Below, in pieces: positions 13,387 through 18,391 of a stretch of DNA of 18,391 nucleotides; position 1 is the stretch's first letter, and every line of letters begins with the position of its first letter. The notes under the pieces were generated by a model. The model searched no databases. It saw only the letters and a list, made by a program, of their open reading frames with translations, and was not told the DNA's origin. The DNA is taken from the NCBI GenBank assembly GCA_937922955.1, contig CALAKO010000090.1, positions 1-18,391 of the forward strand, in the 5' to 3' direction. Position numbers and translations under genes: made by a program. This stretch comes from an uncultured Peptococcaceae bacterium (GTDB taxonomy: Bacteria; Bacillota; Peptococcia; Peptococcales; Peptococcaceae).

Positions 13387-14322
13387 ATGCAGGGAATGAT
13401 GTTGGCACGAGCGTATTTTGAGACGTATGGCCGTGTGATGATCGATGAGCAATTTGCGAGCTATAAACCGTATATGGCGGTTGGTCTGGTGGGCGAAGGC
13501 TCAGAGTGCTTTGGCTATGACGATGCGCTTTCTGTGGATCACGATTACGGTCCGGGGTTTTGCATTTGGCTGCCGGAGTTGATTCACCGACAGGTAGGTG
13601 ACGCGCTTCAGCAGGCGTATGAACGATTGCCAAAGGATTTTGGCGGCCATCGGCGCATGGAGACGACGCAGGCAGGCAAACGTGTTGGCGTGTGGTCGAT
13701 TGAACAATTCTATGAGAAGTACACAGGCTTAACGCATCCGCCGCGCGACAATATGGAATGGTTTAAGATTCCTGAATCGTTTCTTGCGGTGGCGACAAAT
13801 GGACAGGTGTTTTGGGATCAACCTGGAATGTTTACGGAGTGGCGCAATGTTTTGCTGCGTTTTTATCCGGAAGATGTCGTCAAGAAAAAGCTGGCTGCAA
13901 AATGCGCTTTCATGGCTCAATCGGGTCAGTACAATTATGGCCGCTCGATGAAACGCGGAGACCGCTATGCTGCTTATTTGGCATGCAACCTCTTTGTTCA
14001 AAACGCATTGGCGGCAATTTATCTGCTCAATGAGTGCTATGCGCCGTATTACAAATGGCTGTTTCGTGGTACAGAGTCTTTGCGCAGCCTGACAGGAGCT
14101 GTTGAAAAGCTGAAGGCTTTGACTGAGCTGAGCGACAGTCCGGAGCAGGCACCAGAAAAAGAGCGTTTGATCAACAGTGTTTGCGACGACATGGTTCAGG
14201 CGCTGAATAACAGAGGTTGGACAAAGACCAGTGCGTCGTTCCTGCAGCATCAGGCGGAGGAATTGATGCGAAGCATTGGTGACAATCGTTTGCGAGCGCT
14301 GCATATTATGGCAGATGTTTGA
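13387..14322 (+). CDS. DUF4037 protein, nucleotidyltransferase-like
   Basis: A 311-residue cytoplasmic protein resembling DUF4037. The N-terminal part fits the nucleotidyltransferase superfamily pattern hG[GS]x9-13Dh[DE]h: Gly38-Ser39 (VGEGSE), then Asp51 and Asp53 (SVDHDYG). A likely third acidic residue is Asp143 in NGQVFWD, followed by a helix of the kind seen after it in minimal nucleotidyltransferases. The C-terminal half is helical. It might transfer a nucleotide to a protein, RNA or small molecule, but no substrate is known to me. AAGGTGAG precedes the ATG. The DUF4125 gene follows after 17 nt, and the two families are often adjacent, suggesting a joint function. Confidence 0.8.
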   Translation: MQGMMLARAYFETYGRVMIDEQFASYKPYMAVGLVGEGSECFGYDDALSVDHDYGPGFCIWLPELIHRQVGDALQQAYERLPKDFGGHRRMETTQAGKRVGVWSIEQFYEKYTGLTHPPRDNMEWFKIPESFLAVATNGQVFWDQPGMFTEWRNVLLRFYPEDVVKKKLAAKCAFMAQSGQYNYGRSMKRGDRYAAYLACNLFVQNALAAIYLLNECYAPYYKWLFRGTESLRSLTGAVEKLKALTELSDSPEQAPEKERLINSVCDDMVQALNNRGWTKTSASFLQHQAEELMRSIGDNRLRALHIMADV

Positions 14323-14339
14323 ACGAGTGGAGGAAGACC

Positions 14340-14987
14340 ATGAACGAATTGTTTGAATCCCAGCAGTTGTCTCAGAAGGAAGCTCTTGTTCGCGATATTG
14401 TGACCGTGGAATGGGCCATGTTTGATAAGGTCAACGGGCTAGGTGGACGGGCTTCCTGTCAGGAGGACCCTTGGACGTTTTATGTGATGCGCTGCAGCCA
14501 GTTTCTAGCATTGCCGCTGGCGGTGTTGGAAAGCTATCAGCAAGATCTGCAGAGGGCACTGCGTGAAGGGCGCAATCTGCTTACGGAAAAATACGCTTAC
14601 ATGATGGAGTACAGCGATCCTGTTCTTTTTGCATCATCGATTCGTGAGCAGCTTCCAAGCGTTTCTTTACGAAAGCAGCAGCTGGTGGATGAAATTGTGC
14701 AGCTGTTGATTAAGGATGAGCGTGCCTTTGCGATGCAATATCCGAATTTGCACCGCAAAGGGCGGCCGCTGCAAGGCGTGGCCGAAGGAATGGTGTCGGT
14801 GAGCATCTATGCCTTAGGGGAATTGAAAACCTACTCGGAAAAGACCCTGGAACGGTATGCTCAGCATCTGCGAAAGCTGGATCTGGAAGGCGGAGAGAAC
14901 ATTTCTGTGACCATTCACCGCATGATGGTGCGCATGTATGGTTATCGCTCGTTGGAAGAAGCGGAAGAGAAAGCTTCTGAAGACTGA
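14340..14987 (+). CDS. DUF4125 family protein
   Basis: A 215-residue cytoplasmic, mostly helical protein. The conserved core EWAMFDKVNGLGGRASCQ (about 23-40), then YVMRCSQF, and GRNLLTEKYAYMMEYSDP further on, is what I associate with DUF4125. No catalytic motif is recognisable to me. ATG 14340 follows GGAGGA by about 6 nt and is preferred over the upstream in-frame TTG at 14319, which overlaps the DUF4037 stop and lies before that site. It is probably a functional partner of the adjacent DUF4037 protein, and is followed after 29 nt by the MerR regulator gene. Confidence 0.8.
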   Translation: MNELFESQQLSQKEALVRDIVTVEWAMFDKVNGLGGRASCQEDPWTFYVMRCSQFLALPLAVLESYQQDLQRALREGRNLLTEKYAYMMEYSDPVLFASSIREQLPSVSLRKQQLVDEIVQLLIKDERAFAMQYPNLHRKGRPLQGVAEGMVSVSIYALGELKTYSEKTLERYAQHLRKLDLEGGENISVTIHRMMVRMYGYRSLEEAEEKASED

Positions 14988-15016
14988 GGTTTAAGAATAG
15001 AGAAAGGAACGATGGT

Positions 15017-15889
15017 ATGGTGGATATTGAGAAACAGAATCCACTTAGCGAGAATGCGGTGCAGAAAGACAAACTGTATTCTATAGGGGAAGTCAGCAAA
15101 ATTTGCAATGTATCCAAAAAAGCCCTGCGATTCTACGACAAAATAGAAATCATTTCACCGGACTATATCTCAGAAGAGAACAATTATCGTTATTACAGCC
15201 GTGAAACGCTGCTGTTTGTACCGGTCATCAAATACTACAAACAGATGGGTTTCAAGCTGGAAGAAATGAAAAATCTCATGGAAAGCGACCGCTACGATTT
15301 TCACGCCAAGAAGCTGCGCGATAAAATCGATGAGCTGAAAAAAATGCGCGAAGAGATTCAAATTGCTTACACCTCGGTCAACGATTGGTACAACCTGATT
15401 CGTGAGGCGGAAGGTGTCATCGAAAACCATGTGGTGGAGGTGTCGGTAAAATACATTGAGCCGATTACGGCGTGTTACCTGGAGCAGGATTTTGACCACA
15501 ACTACATGGACGCCATCATCAACATCGACTGGACCAACTACCTGGAATCCCTGGGGCACGAGGTGACTGGCGCGGTGTATCTGTATTTTCCGGATCATCG
15601 CGAAAAAATGGCTGGGCTGCCAACGAAGGTGCGCATTTTCCAGAAGGGCGTGATGGACATTGACCCATCGAAAACCCTGACTTTCGGCGGCAAAATGATG
15701 CTGGCGGCTTATCACATCGGTGCCCATGAGACGATCAACGAGACCTATGAAAAAATCAAGGATTGGGCAAAAACACATGGCTATAAATGCGGCGCAGCCT
15801 CCATCGAACGGCACGTCACCGACTATTGGACGACCCAGCGCAGCGAGGATTTTGTAACCGAAATTTTGATTGAAATTGAAAAATCTTGA
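15017..15889 (+). CDS. MerR-family regulator with GyrI-like effector domain
   Basis: A 290-residue activator of BmrR-like plan. After an 18-residue polar extension, the MerR winged helix (about 20-90) shows YSIGEVSKICNVSKKALRFY, DKIEIISP and NYRYY. A coiled-coil dimerisation helix follows (about 95-125), then an effector-binding domain of the GyrI/AraC-ligand type (about 138-290, VEVSVKYIEPITACYL ... EILIEIEKS). Such proteins bind small organic ligands and untwist promoters with 19-bp spacers. One is present just downstream, before the microcompartment genes (16094-16124), making those the probable target. GAAAGGA lies 8 nt before the ATG. A strong terminator follows the gene. Confidence 0.9.
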   Translation: MVDIEKQNPLSENAVQKDKLYSIGEVSKICNVSKKALRFYDKIEIISPDYISEENNYRYYSRETLLFVPVIKYYKQMGFKLEEMKNLMESDRYDFHAKKLRDKIDELKKMREEIQIAYTSVNDWYNLIREAEGVIENHVVEVSVKYIEPITACYLEQDFDHNYMDAIINIDWTNYLESLGHEVTGAVYLYFPDHREKMAGLPTKVRIFQKGVMDIDPSKTLTFGGKMMLAAYHIGAHETINETYEKIKDWAKTHGYKCGAASIERHVTDYWTTQRSEDFVTEILIEIEKS

Positions 15890-15902
15890 GCCTGTATCTG
15901 GC

Positions 15903-15934
15903 AACCTTCCCCTTGAGGGGAAGGTTCTTTTTTT
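15903..15934 (+). terminator. Strong intrinsic terminator after the MerR gene
   Basis: AACCTTCCCC and GGGGAAGGTT form a perfect 10-bp stem with a TTGA loop, followed by C and seven T residues. Confidence 0.95.
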
Positions 15935-16093
15935 GTTGTGGAGATATTGGTGGAAGTTGGTGATCGGTCGTTGGCTGAAATCAGGGTCCATACTGTGAAA
16001 AAAGCGGATTTTTTATGAAAAAACAAAAGAAAAAACGCTAAAAAATCATCGATGAAAGGCGGATCGAATGGTCATATTTTTTGCAGGAGGTGT
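15935..16093. other. Non-coding, AT-rich stretch upstream of the microcompartment promoter
   Basis: No gene is supported here. It contains the inverted repeat GATTTTTTA (16007-16015) and TAAAAAATC (16039-16047) with A-rich sequence between. This could act as an upstream promoter element or be a weak hairpin. Confidence 0.4.
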
Positions 16094-16124
16094 TTGACAT
16101 TCCTCTTAGGTCATTACCTATAAT
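16094..16124 (+). promoter_or_regulatory. MerR-type promoter (19-bp spacer) of the microcompartment operon
   Basis: TTGACA (16094-16099) and TATAAT (16119-16124) are both perfect but separated by 19 bp, the hallmark of promoters that need a MerR-family activator. The spacer contains the inverted arms TAGGT/ACCTA (16107-16120) and a weak dyad around CTTAG near its centre. The predicted start is near 16131. Confidence 0.75.
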
Positions 16125-16161
16125 TTTAGCTAAGAAAATGCATCCGGAAGGAGACTGAAAA

Positions 16162-16788
16162 GTGGCAAGATATTACGCGGATCAGGCGCTGGGCATGCTG
16201 GAAACGCAAGGCATGGTGCCGGCCATTGAAGCCTGCGACAAGATGCTGAAAGCGGCTGAAGTTGAACTGATTTCTTATGAAAATGTGGGCTCCACGTTGG
16301 TCACGATGTTTGTCAAAGGCGACGTTGCGGCGGTGGAATCCTCCATCAAAGCTGGGGTCGAAGCGGCATCGGCCATTGGCAAGGTGACGGCATCCGACAC
16401 CATTCCTCGCCCGATCGGACCGATTGGCGATGTGGTGTCGATTTATGACATAGACACCCAGTGCGACGCGAGCGACGACGAGGCCTTTACAACGGCAGCG
16501 CTGGGCTTGCTGGAAACCTTTGGCATCGTTTACTGCATTCGTGCCGCTGATGCCATGTGCAAAGCTGCCGATGTGACGCTGGTGGGATTTGAAAACACGG
16601 CGTCTGGCTACATTTCCGCCATTGTGGAAGGGGATGTCGGTGCTTGCAAAACGGCAGTCGCTGCTGGTGTGAAAGCGGTTGAAGACCTGGGGCAAAGCGT
16701 GTACAGCTCGGTGGTCATTGCCAGACCACATCCTGGCATCAAGAAAATCACCTCGCAATATTCGCTGGAAAAGCTGCTGCCTTATTGA
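16162..16788 (+). CDS. Tandem-domain bacterial microcompartment shell protein (BMC-T)
   Basis: A 208-residue shell protein with two BMC domains. Domain 1 (about 8-85) begins ALGMLETQGMVPAIEA, and domain 2 (about 112-190) begins ALGLLETFGIVYCIRA. Three copies should make a pseudohexameric shell tile. The pore-facing loops read YENVGST and FENTASG and have no cysteine, so a PduT-type pore [4Fe-4S] cluster is unlikely. GTG 16162 is the start, with AAGGAG 8 nt upstream, and no better in-frame ATG exists. It is the first gene behind the MerR-type promoter and 49 nt before the aldehyde dehydrogenase gene. Single-domain shell proteins, a vertex protein and a signature enzyme are expected beyond the right edge. 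Confidence 0.92.
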   Translation: MARYYADQALGMLETQGMVPAIEACDKMLKAAEVELISYENVGSTLVTMFVKGDVAAVESSIKAGVEAASAIGKVTASDTIPRPIGPIGDVVSIYDIDTQCDASDDEAFTTAALGLLETFGIVYCIRAADAMCKAADVTLVGFENTASGYISAIVEGDVGACKTAVAAGVKAVEDLGQSVYSSVVIARPHPGIKKITSQYSLEKLLPY

Positions 16789-16837
16789 GAACGGCCAAGC
16801 CTTTGGCTGACGATGGAAACGCAAAGGGGTGAACAAG

Positions 16838-18337
16838 ATGCGATTTAATATCATTGACAACGACCTGTTGTCGGTTCAGGAAGCACGAATTTTGGCGGAA
16901 AACGCCCGCGAAGCGCAGAAGCAGCTGGCGACGTTTTCTCAGAGCCGACTGGATGCGATCGTGGATCATTTGGCGGCAGCGGTGGCCAAGCACAATAAAG
17001 AGCTGGCGATGATGTCAGCCGATGAGACCGATTATGGCAATTGGCAGGACAAACTGCTCAAAAACCGATTCGTGACCGAGTACCTGCCGCGGCATTTGCG
17101 GTCGATGAAGTGTGTGGGCATCATTCACAACGACCAAGAAAAGCAGCTCATGGACATTGGGGTGCCGGTGGGCGTGCTGGTCAGCCTTTGCCCAGCCACA
17201 AGCCCAGTCTCGACAACGGTGTACAACGCACTGATTGCGATTAAGTCCGGCAATGCGATTGTGTTTTCCCCGCACCCACGGGCAGAACGCACCAGCGCCA
17301 GAGTGCTGGACCTTCTCATTGAGGCCGGTGAAGAGGTCGGTCTGCCGGAAGGGGCGCTGTCGTATTTGCAGACGGTGACGAAAAACGGCACGCGAGAATT
17401 GATGAATCACGAAGCCACAGCAATGATTCTGGTGACGGGCGTGCCGGGCATGTTCGAAGACGCACAGCGTTCGGGCAAGCCGGTCATCTACGGTGGGGCT
17501 GGCAATGGGCCGGCTTTCATTGAAAAGAGCGCCGACCTGGAACAGGCCGTGTGCGACATCATTGCCAGCAAGACCTTTGACAATGGCGTGGTGTCGGCGG
17601 CGGAACAGTCCATTGTGGTGGACGGCTGCGTGGAGCCAACGGTGCGCCAGCTGCTGGAAAAGCACGGCGGCTATTTTTTGAGCGACGCCGAAGCGGAACG
17701 ATTGGGCAGCCTGTTTTATTTTAAGGACGGCAGCGCCAATCCGGAGCCAATCGGAAAAACGGCGCTGGAGCTGGCGCGGCGTGCACACATTGAGGTGCCG
17801 TTGGAAACGACGGTGCTGCTTGTGAAGCAGAAGTACGTGTCGCTGAACAATCCGTATTCAAAAGAAAAGCTTTGTCCGGTGCTGAGCTACTACGTGGAAG
17901 ACGATTGGCTGAACGCCTGTGAGAAATGCATCGAGCTGCTTCTGACTGAGCGCAAGGGTCACACGCTGGTGATTCATTCAAAGGACCAATACGTCATCGA
18001 GCAATTCGCTTTGAAAAAGCCGGTGGCGCGCGTGCTGGTCAACACGCCGGCAGTGTACGGCAGCATGGGCATGACCACCAACCTTTTCCCAGCCATGACC
18101 TTAGGAAGCGGATTGACCGGCTTTGGCATCACCTCAGACAACGTTTCGCCGATGAACCTGATTTATGTGCGAAAGGTTGGCTTTGGCGTGCGTCGTGTGG
18201 AAGATCTGAACCTGGGGGCGCTCGCGGAAGCGGAACACACCACCAACGAAACAAACAACACAACGCCTGCCTCCTCGCAGGAACGTTTGAAATATTTGCA
18301 GGACTTGCTGGAGCAAGCCTTGAAGAGACAACAATGA
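16838..18337 (+). CDS. CoA-acylating aldehyde dehydrogenase family protein, microcompartment-associated, Ser at catalytic Cys position
   Basis: A 499-residue protein of the acylating aldehyde dehydrogenase group (AdhE N-terminal domain, SauS, PduP/EutE), which normally converts an aldehyde, NAD+ and CoA to acyl-CoA. GVPVGVLVSLCPATSPVSTT, FSPHPRA and PGMFEDAQRSGKPVIYGGAG match this group. In AdhE the catalytic cysteine lies in SKTFDNGxxCASEQ. Here the aligned block reads SKTFDNGVVSAAEQ, giving Ser253 (codon TCG at 17594-17596). The C-terminus has a polar Asn/Thr-rich linker (about 465-479) and a final amphipathic helix (SSQERLKYLQDLLEQAL), which looks like a microcompartment encapsulation peptide. 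ATG 16838 follows AAAGGGGTGA and is preferred over the GTG at 16829, which overlaps that site. It may be inactive, structural, or have altered chemistry. Confidence 0.88.
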   Translation: MRFNIIDNDLLSVQEARILAENAREAQKQLATFSQSRLDAIVDHLAAAVAKHNKELAMMSADETDYGNWQDKLLKNRFVTEYLPRHLRSMKCVGIIHNDQEKQLMDIGVPVGVLVSLCPATSPVSTTVYNALIAIKSGNAIVFSPHPRAERTSARVLDLLIEAGEEVGLPEGALSYLQTVTKNGTRELMNHEATAMILVTGVPGMFEDAQRSGKPVIYGGAGNGPAFIEKSADLEQAVCDIIASKTFDNGVVSAAEQSIVVDGCVEPTVRQLLEKHGGYFLSDAEAERLGSLFYFKDGSANPEPIGKTALELARRAHIEVPLETTVLLVKQKYVSLNNPYSKEKLCPVLSYYVEDDWLNACEKCIELLLTERKGHTLVIHSKDQYVIEQFALKKPVARVLVNTPAVYGSMGMTTNLFPAMTLGSGLTGFGITSDNVSPMNLIYVRKVGFGVRRVEDLNLGALAEAEHTTNETNNTTPASSQERLKYLQDLLEQALKRQQ

Positions 18338-18391
18338 AAGTCCAATGGTATGAAGTCAAGAGGGTGAGGCAATAAAAAACAAGCAAAAAAC
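18338..18391 (+). other. Start of the next intergenic region or gene, truncated by the window
   Basis: No terminator follows the aldehyde dehydrogenase gene. A ribosome-binding-site-like AGAGGGTGAGG lies at about 18359-18369, but no ATG or GTG with an open frame follows within the window. The operon probably continues to the right. Confidence 0.35.

Noticed and set aside
16016..16042. Tiny frame MKKQKKKR before the microcompartment promoter
   Set aside because: It lacks a ribosome-binding site and lies upstream of the predicted promoter in an AT-rich region. The lysines simply reflect the A-runs.
1..18391. CRISPR array, tRNA or rRNA genes, transposase or integrase genes
   Set aside because: I looked for regularly spaced repeats, tRNA-like cloverleaf and rRNA sequence, and for recombinase motifs, and saw none. 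The only mobile-like hint is the small inverted repeat around 1695-1939.

Overview
The window looks like chromosomal DNA of a Gram-positive anaerobe of the Bacillota, most likely a clostridial lineage of roughly 50% GC. The signs are near-perfect AAGGAGG ribosome-binding sites, sigma-A-type promoters, many short intrinsic terminators, a flavodoxin-ferredoxin fusion, a flavinylated lipoprotein, and a microcompartment operon driven from a MerR-type promoter. I cannot name the species from sequence alone.

Layout, left to right. (1) 1-3006: the end of an OmpR-type response regulator, its histidine kinase and a zinc-ribbon membrane protein are translationally coupled by ATGA overlaps. Next comes a compact locus at about 1650-1975 with a 27-residue hydrophobic peptide and a convergent minus-strand promoter, laid out like a type I toxin-antitoxin. 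It is followed by an XRE regulator and a second, paralogous zinc-ribbon membrane protein. (2) 3024-5256: a redox group, with an FMN-binding lipoprotein on the minus strand and a divergent two-gene operon of a TM1586-type nitroreductase and a flavodoxin/2[4Fe-4S] protein. (3) 5304-7232: a strong promoter drives a non-coding transcript of about 209 nt ending in an intrinsic terminator, followed by two tandem TauE/SafE-family permease paralogs. (4) 7234-11962: a LysR regulator is divergent from an SLC13/DASS-family transporter and a large cytoplasmic alkaline-phosphatase-superfamily enzyme whose codon use suggests very high expression. Two TTATG/CATAA palindromes lie in the shared promoter region. 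(5) 11985-15934: a DMT permease, a small winged-helix-like protein, a DUF4037 nucleotidyltransferase-like protein, a DUF4125 protein and a MerR/GyrI-like regulator run in one direction to a strong terminator. (6) 16094-end: a TTGACA-N19-TATAAT promoter, as used by MerR activators, precedes a tandem-domain microcompartment shell protein and an acylating aldehyde dehydrogenase with a C-terminal encapsulation-like tail. The operon seems to continue past the right end.

How they may work together (inference): region 4 looks like an inducible uptake-and-hydrolysis module, with the LysR protein sensing a substrate, the DASS carrier importing it and the phosphatase-superfamily enzyme cleaving a phospho- or sulfo-ester or phosphonate. 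The TauE/SafE permeases could export an anion. The MerR protein probably switches on the microcompartment operon. The points most worth a second look are the toxin-antitoxin-like locus with inverted 5' sequences, the unassigned 5.3-5.5 kb RNA, the serine at the catalytic-cysteine position of the aldehyde dehydrogenase, the LysR/DASS/phosphatase module, and the DMT-DUF4037-DUF4125 operon.
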